Below are positions 1-15,930 of a DNA stretch of 33,300 nucleotides, piece after piece. The first letter of the stretch is position 1. Each line of letters opens with the position of its first letter. Under the pieces are notes generated by a model. It worked only from the letters and a program-made list of their open reading frames with translations, did no database searches and had not been told where the DNA came from. This DNA comes from an uncultured bacterium (GTDB lineage Bacteria > Verrucomicrobiota > Kiritimatiellia > RFP12 > UBA1067). The stretch is from assembly GCA_902779865.1 (NCBI GenBank), contig CACZDG010000051.1, positions 1 through 33,300 on the forward strand, read 5' to 3'. Position numbers and translations under genes: made by a program.

Positions 1-1
1 C

Positions 2-826
2 AACGCGCAGATCGAGTTGTGCGGGGATGGGAACTTTATCACGCGCTCGAACGACGTGGAGCGGGTGTATCGACGCGTAAATCCCGATGATTGGGACGGT
101 GACGGGCTGGCAAATGAGATCGATCCGAATCCATGTTCCGTCGATGGCGATTTTTTCGGCGTCGCCAATGCGATGCCGGAAGGAGCGAACCAAGATGCAT
201 ACTACTTGCTCGACATTTGCGTGACCGGGGCTCTCGACTGCGCAACTGTGCGCGTGACATGTGACGGCCCGAGCGCGCTTGGCGATCATGTCGCCCTCGC
301 AGGTGGATCCAGTTCAGATACTATACAGATACAGCGGCAAGCCGACATTCTCTATTATTCTGGCCATGGTTCGCACGACACTGGAGTTTTGAATGGGGTA
401 GCCAGTCCTTCAGACGTCTCAAACCATTGGCATGATGTCGATACGGTCGTGTTCGCTGGTTGCTCAGTCTTGGACATAGGAGATAAGGTGGGCCATTATC
501 CAGACACGACAACGAGTCATTCTGCCAGCCCTGGCCTCAGATGGATTTCCACATCTGAGGCGGGGACTCTGCTTGGATATGCATACAAGGCGCCTCGAGA
601 TGAACAAGGCGCAGTTGGCATCCTTGGCGATTGGTGTGCAATGCGTTCTTCAACTGGTGATGTCGAGGCGTGGATGAAAGCCAATGACAAACCCGCAGGG
701 AGAAATGCATGTGCAATTCGTGTCTTGGGCGGGGGGAGAATTGAATATCGGTATTTCAGGCGAGTCGGACGAGGGTGGACCCTTCGTAGTAAGTATGCTG
801 AAATAGTGGAGGAGATGTCCTTATGA
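2..826 (+). CDS. 5'-truncated secreted-type protein with caspase/gingipain-like (clan CD) His/Cys dyad
   Basis: The frame is open from the window edge, so the true start lies upstream and only the C-terminal ~274 residues are visible. Counting from the TTG at 17, residues 22-39 hold an Asp-rich segment (DDWDGDGLANEIDPNP) of the calcium-binding, thrombospondin-3-like kind common in large secreted proteins. Further on, a hydrophobic strand ends in YYSGHG (His117), and about 30 residues later another strand ends in VVFAGCS (Cys149). That strand-His-Gly then strand-Gly-Cys arrangement is the catalytic dyad layout of clan CD cysteine peptidases (caspase, gingipain C25, CHAT). Assignment to the fold is my inference; the exact family is not recognised. 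The stop overlaps the next start (ATGA at 823-826), so the two are translationally coupled. GC content is clearly lower than in rpoB, suggesting accessory or acquired DNA. Confidence 0.6.
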   Translation, partial: NAQIELCGDGNFITRSNDVERVYRRVNPDDWDGDGLANEIDPNPCSVDGDFFGVANAMPEGANQDAYYLLDICVTGALDCATVRVTCDGPSALGDHVALAGGSSSDTIQIQRQADILYYSGHGSHDTGVLNGVASPSDVSNHWHDVDTVVFAGCSVLDIGDKVGHYPDTTTSHSASPGLRWISTSEAGTLLGYAYKAPRDEQGAVGILGDWCAMRSSTGDVEAWMKANDKPAGRNACAIRVLGGGRIEYRYFRRVGRGWTLRSKYAEIVEEMSL

Positions 827-1452
827 AAAGAGTATTGCTTTTGTCTTGTTTGTTGTTTTCGGAGGGGGCGTCGTTGCCATGCGTGGCAGGATTCAATGAA
901 CAAATCACCGGGATACTGGACGGATTTTCATCAGTGAAGTATTCCGAACGGATGCAGACGACGAACCAGATTGATTTGCTCTTGATGACATTGACAAACT
1001 GCAATGAAACCGCATCATGTAAACTTTTGAAGTCTGCCGTGCTGCTTGAACTTGCAGAAGTTGAACACGATGATTCGGCTTATGACGAAGCAACTAATCT
1101 TTGCTCATCTGTGGAACTTGCCTATTGCGGAAGTGGTTCCGATTGGCGTTTTTTTGCCTCTAGGATGCTGCAATTACAGGCATTGTCGCTTAAAGGAAAG
1201 TATAGTGACGCTTTTTCTATTGCGACAAATTCAATGGTCGTTGCGCCCGTGTCTGATTTTGAAATGACGACCAATATCTGGGTCGCTCTGTTTGGTCATG
1301 AAATTCCCGTTCAAGTGTCGCTCCGAGATGCGTTTGCAGTTAACGCTGTCGATGCATTGTTGTCTCAAAACAAGACGGCTGATATATCTTCCTTTACAAA
1401 TGGTCTTTCTGCAGCGGCCATGCATAAAATTGAGGAGATGACTTTAAAATGA
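823..1452 (+). CDS. secreted hypothetical protein, helical, Cys-containing
   Basis: A 209-residue product begins with a Sec-type signal peptide (MKRVLLLSCLLFSEG, basic start then a Leu-rich core), with cleavage plausible near residue 20-23. The mature part looks mostly helical, with several Cys residues (for example CNETASCK and LCSSVELAYC), compatible with an extracytoplasmic, possibly disulfide-bonded protein. A weak TPR-like helical pattern (KLLKSAVLLELAEVEHDDSAYDEATNLC ... LQLQALSLKGKYSDAFSIA, shown in part) is possible but unproven. The ATG at 823 sits 8-10 nt behind a GGAGGAG ribosome site (about 808-814), inside the end of the upstream gene. It overlaps both neighbours by 4 nt, so the three frames form one operon. 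Low GC. I do not recognise the family, and function is unknown. Confidence 0.55.
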   Translation: MKRVLLLSCLLFSEGASLPCVAGFNEQITGILDGFSSVKYSERMQTTNQIDLLLMTLTNCNETASCKLLKSAVLLELAEVEHDDSAYDEATNLCSSVELAYCGSGSDWRFFASRMLQLQALSLKGKYSDAFSIATNSMVVAPVSDFEMTTNIWVALFGHEIPVQVSLRDAFAVNAVDALLSQNKTADISSFTNGLSAAAMHKIEEMTLK

Positions 1453-1968
1453 CGATAATGAAGACAACAATAGTATCACTAGTTTTAACCATGGCGGCAA
1501 CAGTCAGTGCCGTTCCGACAACAAACACTTACGTCGCCGTCACGAACGACTGGTACAACGGCAATTGGTCCAACGTGTATGAACTTGCGCAGGCAAGGTT
1601 TGTGGCGAATAGTAACGATCTTGTTGCGGCAAACATCATGGTTGACTATAGAGGCAATGTCAGTCGGTTACGACTGCGGAGAGTGGAAGGTCGTGAATCT
1701 CGTGACTGGCGACAAGTTCACGTGTGATGGCACTACAGGACGCGCTGCGCTTGACTGGAAACTGCGCCTCAACGCAAACCGCTCGCCGCGTTCGCTTGCC
1801 GCGACGGTGAATGGCCAGCCAACGTTTACACAACTGGCCACGCCGCCGCCGTTTCTTTTCGATCCGACATGGAACGCCGCGAAGATAATCCGCCGGGGGC
1901 AATCCGATCCGAATCTGCTCGTGGAGTGTTCAGTAGATAACATTCCGCTCTTCATCCGCATCAGGTAA
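1449..1968 (+). pseudogene. secreted hypothetical protein, broken frame (frameshift or deletion fusion near 1650-1670)
   Basis: The gene starts at ATG 1449, overlapping the previous stop by 4 nt, with AGGAG upstream. It encodes a clear signal peptide (MKTTIVSLVLTMAATVSA) followed by TNDWYNGNWSNVYELAQARFV and related sequence. After about residue 70 this frame becomes Arg-rich and stops at 1727. A different frame then takes over from about 1665 and runs to 1968 with normal-looking protein (GYDCGEWKVVNLVTGDKF ... LVECSVDNIPLFIRIR). The change equals +1 nt (or -2 nt, or a larger out-of-frame deletion). The halves may be one gene with an indel, or two genes fused by a deletion. The second half's composition (WKVV, FDPTWNAAKII) suggests a separate beta-rich domain. 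No family is recognised. Confidence 0.5.
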
Positions 1969-2027
1969 AACGGCCAGAAAACGCACGAGAGGCAAAACTG
2001 GTCAAGGCGATTTCGCCGAGCCAAGAT

Positions 2028-2057
2028 AACGGCGGGGGAATGCCGTTGATTTTGGCG
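2028..2057 (+). terminator. possible weak terminator hairpin after the accessory cluster
   Basis: AACGGC (2028-2033) and GCCGTT (2042-2047) can pair over an 8-nt loop and are followed by GATTTTGG, a poor U-tract. It sits 60 nt after the last stop of the cluster and before the rpoB promoter. The rest of the 307-bp gap (1969-2275) also holds a short palindrome, ACTGGCCAGT, near 2063-2072, the rpoB promoter and its leader; nothing else is evident. Confidence 0.3.
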
Positions 2058-2124
2058 ATACTGGCCAGTTGCCGGCATTTTACAAAGCATTGGGGTGGTG
2101 ATTACGATTTTTGCATTTACCCCC

Positions 2125-2153
2125 TTGTCACAGGCGGGTTAATTTGATATACT
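2125..2153 (+). promoter_or_regulatory. sigma70-type promoter of rpoBC
   Basis: TTGTCA (2125-2130), a spacer of exactly 17 nt, then TATACT (2148-2153), preceded by TG one base upstream (TGATATACT, extended -10). Predicted transcription start is near 2160, giving a 5' leader of about 116 nt. The string around it (CCCCCTTG ... GATATACT) recurs upstream of the candidate RNA at 11205-11234. Confidence 0.7.
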
Positions 2154-2159
2154 AATCAA

Positions 2160-2275
2160 TCCACCGCCGAAACAGTTAACAAAGTGGTCGCTTACCACAC
2201 TTCATTCGCGGTGGAAAACAGGTAATTTTTAACGTCTTAATTGACAATAATCAGTAAACACTGAAAGGTAAGCTA
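2160..2275 (+). promoter_or_regulatory. structured 5' leader of rpoB
   Basis: Immediately after the predicted transcription start, CCACCGC (2161-2167) pairs perfectly with GCGGTGG (2208-2214). Inside it, GTGGT (2184-2188) pairs with ACCAC (2194-2198) over a 5-nt loop. The 7-bp outer and 5-bp inner helices form a two-helix stem-loop at the very 5' end of the mRNA. An AT-rich single-stranded stretch and the ribosome site AAAGG (about 2264-2268) follow. Such a fold could stabilise the transcript or bind a regulator; the role is inferred only. Confidence 0.45.
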
Positions 2276-6208
<3,933 letters not shown>

Positions 6209-6238
6209 CACTAACTTCGTTAACAGGAGAAACTCCAA

Positions 6239-10638
<4,400 letters not shown>

Positions 10639-10642
<4 letters not shown>

Positions 10643-11220
10643 GGATCGCCGGAGGCGAATGGCGTGGGCGCATCCTGAAGACGCCGGAAGGCGACGCGGT
10701 GCGTCCCACGCAGGACCGCGTCCGCGAGGCGTTCTTCTCGATGCTACTCAACGAGATCCCTGGCGCACGCTTCCTCGACCTCTTCGCGGGTTCAGGCGGC
10801 GTGGGCCTTGAGGCTCTCTCGCGTGGCGCGGCGGAATGCATGTTCGTGGAACTTGCGCCGCGCCATCTTGCAATCCTGCGCGGCAACGTATCCGCGCTTG
10901 CCGCCGAATCGCGCTGCACGCTCGTGCGCGCCGACGCCTTTGCATGGCTTGACGTCTTCGCCGGCGCGCCTTTCGACATAGCCTTCGCGGACCCTCCGTA
11001 CGAACTTGGGGCAGAGAAGGGTTATGCCGGAATGCTGGAGGCGATGGCGGCACGCGACGTGGTGCGTCAAGGTGGACTGTTCATCGCCGAGATGAAAAGC
11101 CGTCATGAGCCCGAAGAGTCGCCTGCATGGGAACTTTGCCGAGACCGCACTTACGGGCAGACCCGCATAGCAGTTTACCGGCGAAAGATTTTTCATTTTC
11201 CCCCTTGCGCAGAGGCTTGA
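10639..11220 (+). CDS. rsmD: 16S rRNA (guanine(966)-N(2))-methyltransferase
   Basis: A 193-residue class I SAM-dependent methyltransferase that modifies G966 of 16S rRNA in the assembling small subunit. It opens with the family-typical [13 protein letters not shown] ... [18 protein letters not shown]-binding motif I is [20 protein letters not shown] (about 45-64), and catalytic motif IV is the N-methyltransferase DPPY (118-121, in FADPPY). Length matches the RsmD family (about 185-200). The start at 10639 overlaps the rpoC stop as ATGA, with no separate promoter seen, so expression is probably coupled to RNA polymerase synthesis. The last codons run into the -35 region of the next promoter (11205-11210). 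Confidence 0.9.
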
Positions 11221-11234
11221 AAAAATGATATACT
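11205..11234 (+). promoter_or_regulatory. promoter of the candidate structured RNA
   Basis: TTGCGC (11205-11210), an 18-nt spacer, then TATACT (11229-11234) with TGA directly before it (extended -10, TGATATACT). The region resembles the rpoB promoter closely (T-rich block, CCCCCTTG, GATATACT). It lies inside the 3' end of rsmD. Predicted transcription start is near 11241. The nearest gene start, secA at 11560, has its own -10 after a terminator, so this promoter appears to serve the intervening RNA. Confidence 0.6.
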
Positions 11235-11240
11235 TGCGCT

Positions 11241-11510
11241 TGGAAATTCAAGGAGAGCTGTCGGGAAAACCGGCGGTTCTTTGGAAGCCGAACAGGAAGC
11301 GAAGCCTTTTCGAGGCGTTAGCGGCTGGCCAGCGTAATCAACGAATTACGGCTCATCTGCTGACGGACGAGGGTCCGGCCGAGGCGCGGAAGGAAGGTGG
11401 AACGACCGATCGGTGTGTTTTCGGTATGCGGCAACGCATGCCATCCGCCGCAAGGCGGCCGGACCGGATTCGGGCGTTGAAAGACGCGCGGATCCGGTTT
11501 TGGTTTTCTT
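11241..11510 (+). ncRNA. candidate structured non-coding RNA, family unassigned
   Basis: About 265 nt lie between a sigma70-type promoter and an intrinsic terminator, and the stretch folds densely. Helices seen by eye: 11258-11264 with 11270-11276 (7 bp including G.U pairs); GCCT/AGGC (11304-11307/11313-11316); CGTAAT/ATTACG (11333-11338/11345-11350) over CAACGA; a perfect 9-bp long-range helix GGTCCGGCC/GGCCGGACC (11372-11380/11457-11465) that encloses an 8-bp stem (11423-11430/11435-11442) capped by GCAA and a CCGCC/GGCGG stem (11445-11449/11454-11458) also capped by GCAA. Two helices share bases, so alternatives may compete. A third GNRA loop (GAAA, 11479-11482) caps the terminator stem. 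No convincing ORF spans it. I do not see the hallmark motifs of RNase P RNA, tmRNA, 6S or SRP RNA. An unusual cis leader for secA is the alternative. Confidence 0.6.
11464..11510 (+). terminator. intrinsic terminator of the candidate RNA
   Basis: CCGGAT (11464-11469) pairs with ATCCGG (11492-11497). Inside, GCGTT (11474-11478) pairs with GACGC (11483-11487) over a GAAA tetraloop. The stem is followed directly by TTTTGGTTTTCTT (11498-11510). It lies 50 nt before the secA start and would separate the RNA transcript from secA. Confidence 0.6.
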
Positions 11511-11541
11511 GCAATAATTTTTCCCCATTTCCGCAAGGATT

Positions 11542-11550
11542 TGATATACT
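11542..11550 (+). promoter_or_regulatory. extended -10 element of secA, near-leaderless
   Basis: TGATATACT (11542-11550) is identical to the extended -10 strings at rpoB and the candidate RNA. No good -35 hexamer lies 16-18 nt upstream (the position reads TCCCCA-like). Transcription would begin around 11556-11558, only 2-4 nt before the secA ATG at 11560, implying a leaderless or almost leaderless mRNA. An AAGGA at 11535-11539 lies upstream of that start and would not be in the transcript. Confidence 0.5.
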
Positions 11551-11559
11551 TTATTCCCC

Positions 11560-14500
11560 ATGAACATTTTAAAGATGATTTTCGGCACCAAGAACGAGCG
11601 CGACCTCAAGAAGATCGCGCCAGTCGTGGCGCAGATAAAAAAGATTGAAGAGGAATACGAGGCGCAGCACTTCACGGCGGAGGACTACCCGAAGAAGACT
11701 GCGGAGTTCAAGGAACGTTTTGCCAAGGGCGAGACGCTCGACCAGCTGCTGCCCGAGGCGTTCGCGCTTGTGAAGAACGCCTGCCGCCGGCTCGTCGGCA
11801 CGACCGAGGAGGTGTGCGGCCACACGCTCACGTGGGACATGGTCCCGTTCGACTGCCAGCTCGTGGGCGGCATCGTGCTGCACCAGGGCAAGATCGCCGA
11901 GATGCAGACGGGCGAGGGCCACGGTGAACGACTACCTCGCCCTGCGCGACGCCACGTGGATGGGCCATCTCCTCAAGTTCCTTGGGCTCACCGTTGGCTG
12001 CATCCAGAACTCCATGGACTCCGACGAGCGCCGCGCGCAGTACCAGTGCGACGTCACTTACGGCACGAACAGCGAGTTCGGCTTCGACTATCTGCGCGAC
12101 AACGGCATGGCGCAGGTGCCAGAGCAGGTTGTGCAGAACGGGCACAACTTCGCCATCGTTGACGAAGTTGACTCGATCCTCATCGACGAGGCGCGTACGC
12201 CGCTCATCATCTCCGGCCCCGCGACAATTTCCACGAGCGCGCAATATACCGCGATGAAGCCGCTCGTCGAATCCATCGTGCGCATACAGATGTCGCAGTG
12301 CAACGACCTCATCGCGCAGGCGAAGAAGGCGCTTGCGGACGGCGACGAGTGGGGATGCAAGAAGCGCATCTATCAGGTGTACCACTCGATGCCGAAGCAC
12401 AAGCAGATGCTCCACATGTTCGAGGAGGCGTCCATCCGCAAGCTCCACGAAGACGTGGAGATGCAGATGCTCAGCGAGATGCACAAGGAAGAGGGCATAG
12501 CGCTCCGTGGTGAGCTCTACTTCACTATCGACGAGCGCACGCGCGAGGTGGCGCTCACGGACAATGGCTGCGATAAGATGAACCCGAAGGATCCGCAGAT
12601 GTTCGTGATCCCGGATCTCGCGAGCGAGATGAGCCGGCTCGACGGCGACAAGGAGATGTCCGCCGAGGAGAAGGCCGAGAAGAAGCGTCTCGCGCAGGCG
12701 GACTTCATGGAGCGCTCCGCGCGCGTTCACGTTGTGGACCAGCTCCTGCGCGCCTACTGCCTCTACGAGAAGGACGTCGATTACGTCGTGCAGCCGGACG
12801 CGCAGGGCGTGGGCCACGTTTACATCGTTGACGAGTTCACGGGCCGCATCCTTCCTGGACGCCGCTGGTCGGACGGCCTCCACCAGGCCGTCGAGGCCAA
12901 GGAGGGCGTTGAGATCGAGCGCGAGAGCCAGACGCTTGCAACGATCACGATCCAGAACTACTTCCGTCTCTACAAGAAGCTTGCCGGCATGACCGGTACC
13001 GCCGAGACGGAGGCGCGCGAGTTCAAGGACATCTACAAGCTCGACGTGGTGGCGATTCCCACCAACCGCCCGATTCGCCGAATCGATGGCAACGACCAGA
13101 TATACCGCACACAGCGCGAGAAGTACAAGGCCATCATCGAGGAAGTGCGCAAGCGCCACGAGGCGGGCCAGCCCGTGTTGCTCGGCACGGTGACGGTCGA
13201 TACGTCAGAAGTCCTCTCGCGTCTCCTCAAGGTTGCGAAGATTCCGCACGAGGTGCTGAACGCGAAGAACCACGCGCGCGAAGCGGAGATCGTTATGCTC
13301 GCCGGCCAGCCCGGCGCGGTGACGATCGCCACGAACATGGCGGGCCGTGGTACGGACATCAAGCTCGGCCCGGGCGTCGTGACGATTCCGCAGGAAGTGG
13401 TGAAGAGCCAGCTGAAGCTCGACGACAAGATGCCCGGTTCGCCGAAGACGATCCGCGATCTCCTCGAAGAGCGTCCGCAGGGACTCCACGTAATCGGGTC
13501 CGAACGCCACGAGTCGCGGCGCATCGACCGCCAGCTGCGCGGACGCTGCTCGCGTCAGGGCGACCCCGGCAGCTCGCAGTTCTACATCTCGCTCGAAGAC
13601 CAGCTCATGCGTCTCTTCGGCTCGCAGCGCATCAGCGGCATCATGCAGCGCCTTGGAATGAAGGAAGGCGAGGTGATGGAGCACCGCTGGCTGAACAAGA
13701 GCGTTGAGACCGCGCAGCGGCGCGTGGAGCAGCAGCACTACGCGATCCGCAAGCGCACGCTCGAGTTCGACGACGTGATGAACAAGCAGCGCACGATCGT
13801 GTATGACCTGCGCGGCTCGATCCTCTCCGGGACGCCGGAGGACGTTCACGGTACGATCCTCGACGTGATGAACGACCTCGTGCTTGCGCAGTGCGAGCGC
13901 TTCCTGTGCGAGGCGAAGGACGCGCAGGTGGGCGACTTCCTCCAGTGGCTCGGCGTCACGTTCCCCGTGACGGCCACGGAAGAGGAGCTCACGCCTCTCC
14001 TCGGCACTCCCGAAAAATCCGCCGAACTCGTGTTCGGCCGCGTGAAGGAGGCATACGAGGCGAAGTGCGCGAGCGAGGATCCGCGCGTGCTTCCGTCCAT
14101 GGAGCGCGGCGTGTTCCTTCAGTGCATCGACCGCGAGTGGCAGGACTACCTGCGCGCGATGGACGACTTGCGCCACAGCGTGAACCTCCGTTCCTACGGA
14201 CAGCGCGACCCTCTCGTCGAGTACAAGCGCGAGGCGTTCAACATGTTCGAGAACCTCATGGTCACGATCAAGACGTCCGTGGCGAACACCGAGTTCCGTG
14301 CGACCACGGCGCAGAACGTGCGTAGGATGATGTACGCTGCGCAGCAGGTGCGCACGAACAGAGGGGACTTCGGCGGCGGTGCACCGCAGGAGGTGCCCGG
14401 CGTTGAGCGCTCGCAGGGCGCACCGGCCGAGAAGCCGAAGAGCACGCAGGACGTCTTTGCGTCCATGATGAGCCAGGTTGCCGGGCGTCCGGTGCGCGCG

Positions 14501-14626
14501 ATGCCCGTCCGCCCGCCGCTTCCCGGCGCACCGGCTGCCGGGGCGCCCGTAGTGGGCCGCAACGACCCGTGCCCGTGCGGCAGCGGAAAAAAATACAAAA
14601 AATGCTGCGGGAGGGGTCAGTTCTGA
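11560..14626 (+). CDS. secA: preprotein translocase ATPase SecA, frame broken by an internal ~65-nt deletion
   Basis: SecA is the motor ATPase that drives preproteins through SecYEG. The N-terminal part is read 11560-11919 (120 codons, ending IAEMQTGEG). The rest is read in the next frame, 11921-14626 (901 codons, starting TVNDYLALRDATWMG). In SecA these are joined by about 22 residues beginning with the Walker A KT, so roughly 65 nt appear to be missing. Restoring 65 nt would restore both frame and length (about 1043 residues). Elsewhere the gene is normal: DEAD-type VDEVDSILIDEARTP, GMTGTAETE, GRGTDIKLG, motif VI QLRGRCSRQGDPG, and a C-terminal zinc SEC-C motif (CPCGSGKKYKKCC, near 14568-14610). 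An insert in the preprotein cross-linking domain lengthens it over E. coli SecA (901). Either an assembly error or a true lesion; as read, no ATP-binding site is encoded. Confidence 0.9.
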
Positions 14627-14696
14627 GTCCGTAGCTTGCCTAACCATTTGTCAGGCGTCGCATGCCGCGCCGCCGAAGCAAACAAGGAGAAAAAAC

Positions 14697-15116
14697 ATGA
14701 ACAAGATCATTAAAGTGTTTCTGATAGCGTTGACGGTCGCCACCACCAGCACGGCGTTCGCCCACCATCATCATCATCACCGCGGCACGGGCTTCGCAAT
14801 CGGCGCAGGCATCCTCGGCGCAGGGCTTCTGGCCTCTACGATTTACGATGCAACGCATCCGCGTCCCTACGTGGCTCCGGTCGTCGTTGCGCCGACTCCG
14901 GCCCCGGTCGTCGTGCAGCAGCCCGCTCCGGTTGTCGTGCAGCAGCCGGCCCCGGTCGTCGTGCAGCAGCCCGCAGGCCACTACGAGACGCAGGTGCAGA
15001 ACGTGTGGGTCGAAGGACAGTACATCGACCAGACGACGCCGCAGGGCACCGTAGTGCGCACGTGGCAGCCTGGACACTACGAGCAGAGGCAGACCCAGGT
15101 TTGGGTCACGCCCTGA
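14697..15116 (+). CDS. small secreted His-rich protein with WxxGxW-like repeats
   Basis: The 139-residue product has a signal peptide (MNKIIKVFLIALTVATTSTAFA) that would leave a natural run of six His at or near the mature N-terminus (AHHHHHHRG). A Gly-rich hydrophobic stretch follows (GFAIGAGILGAGLLASTIYDA, about 32-52), then a Pro/Val/Gln linker with three copies of PAPVVVQQ. The C-terminus carries two WxxGxY units (VWVEGQY and TWQPGHY), the pattern of the YXWGXW/WXXGXW repeat family found in small periplasmic or envelope proteins of unknown function. The His run could bind metal (inference). The ribosome site AAGGAG lies 8 nt before ATG 14697. fabG follows 14 nt after the stop, perhaps on the same transcript. 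Confidence 0.65.
   Translation: MNKIIKVFLIALTVATTSTAFAHHHHHHRGTGFAIGAGILGAGLLASTIYDATHPRPYVAPVVVAPTPAPVVVQQPAPVVVQQPAPVVVQQPAGHYETQVQNVWVEGQYIDQTTPQGTVVRTWQPGHYEQRQTQVWVTP
14898..14969 (+). repeat. 24-nt tandem repeat x3 coding PAPVVVQQ
   Basis: Three adjacent in-frame 24-nt units (14898-14921, 14922-14945, 14946-14969), each encoding PAPVVVQQ with only synonymous third-base differences. They form the linker of the secreted His-rich protein; copy number probably varies between strains. Confidence 0.85.
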
Positions 15117-15130
15117 ACGAAAGGACATAG

Positions 15131-15898
15131 ATGATGGGAAACCTTGAAGGTAAGATCGCCATCGTGACCGGTGCCGGACGCGGCATCGGTCAGCAGATTT
15201 CCAAGAAGCTCGCGGAACGCGGCGCGAAGGTCGCAGTTGTCGATCTCAAGGCCGAATGGTGCGAGGAGACTTGCGCAATGGTAGCCGCCGTCGGTTCCGA
15301 GGCGCTCGCGCTCGGCTGCAACGTGGCCGTGAGCGACGAGGTGAACGCTTGCGTGAAGGCGGTGCTGGACAAGTTCGGCCGCATTGACATAATGGTCAAC
15401 AACGCCGGCATCACGAAGGACGGTCTCCTCATGCGCATGAGCGACGAGGACTGGGACGCTGTGCTGAACGTCAACTTGAAGGGCACGTTCCTCTTCACGC
15501 GCGCGGTGGCGCGTCCGATGATGAAGAACAAGTCCGCAGACGGCGTGCAGGAAGGCGGTTCGATCGTAAACCTCGCATCCGTCGTAGGCATCATGGGCAA
15601 CGCGGGCCAGGCTAACTACACCGCCTCCAAGGGCGGCGTAATCGCCCTCACGAAGACGACGGCCAAGGAGCTTGGCAGCCGCAACATCCGCTGCAACGCG
15701 GTGGCGCCCGGATTCATCCAGTCGAAGATGACGGACGTACTGCCGGATGACGTGAAGAAGGCTTACATGGACACGATTCCGCTCCGCAGGTTCGGCACGG
15801 CGGACGACATCGCCAAGTGTGTCGCATTCCTAGTTTCGCCGGAGGCGGAGTACATCACGGGACAGATCATTTCCGTCAACGGCGGTATGATCGGGTAA
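15131..15898 (+). CDS. fabG: 3-oxoacyl-[acyl-carrier-protein] reductase (SDR family)
   Basis: The NADPH-dependent reductase of the fatty acid elongation cycle converts 3-oxoacyl-ACP to 3-hydroxyacyl-ACP in the cytoplasm. Classical SDR features are all present: the dinucleotide loop TGAGRGIG (13-20), NNAG (90-93), Asn114, and the catalytic triad Ser150, Tyr163, Lys167 (YTASK). The PG motif follows in VAPGFIQSKM, with a C-terminal SVNGGMIG. At 255 residues, length is normal. AAAGGA (15120-15125) precedes two adjacent ATG codons (15131 and 15134), and either could be used. No acpP or other fab genes are adjacent, so the specific FabG role, rather than another SDR, rests on sequence similarity. 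Confidence 0.85.
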   Translation: MMGNLEGKIAIVTGAGRGIGQQISKKLAERGAKVAVVDLKAEWCEETCAMVAAVGSEALALGCNVAVSDEVNACVKAVLDKFGRIDIMVNNAGITKDGLLMRMSDEDWDAVLNVNLKGTFLFTRAVARPMMKNKSADGVQEGGSIVNLASVVGIMGNAGQANYTASKGGVIALTKTTAKELGSRNIRCNAVAPGFIQSKMTDVLPDDVKKAYMDTIPLRRFGTADDIAKCVAFLVSPEAEYITGQIISVNGGMIG

Positions 15899-15930
15899 TC
15901 CCTGATATTCAAGCGTCGAAATGACGTTGA

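Noticed and set aside
1668-2090. 140-codon minus-strand frame downstream of the accessory cluster
   Set aside because: No ribosome site or recognisable product, and it overlaps the better plus-strand frame; kept as noise.
2241-2269. Second rpoB promoter using TTGACA at 2241-2246
   Set aside because: The position 17 nt downstream reads AAAGGT, the ribosome site, with no -10 element at any acceptable spacing.
11241-11510. Identity of the structured region as RNase P RNA, tmRNA, 6S or SRP RNA
   Set aside because: I looked for the RNase P core (GAGGAAAGTCC and ACAGAA), a tmRNA tag reading frame and tRNA-like ends, the 6S long hairpin with central bubble, and the SRP domain IV loop. A CGGAAGGAAG string is present, but the flanking helix does not pair as in SRP RNA.
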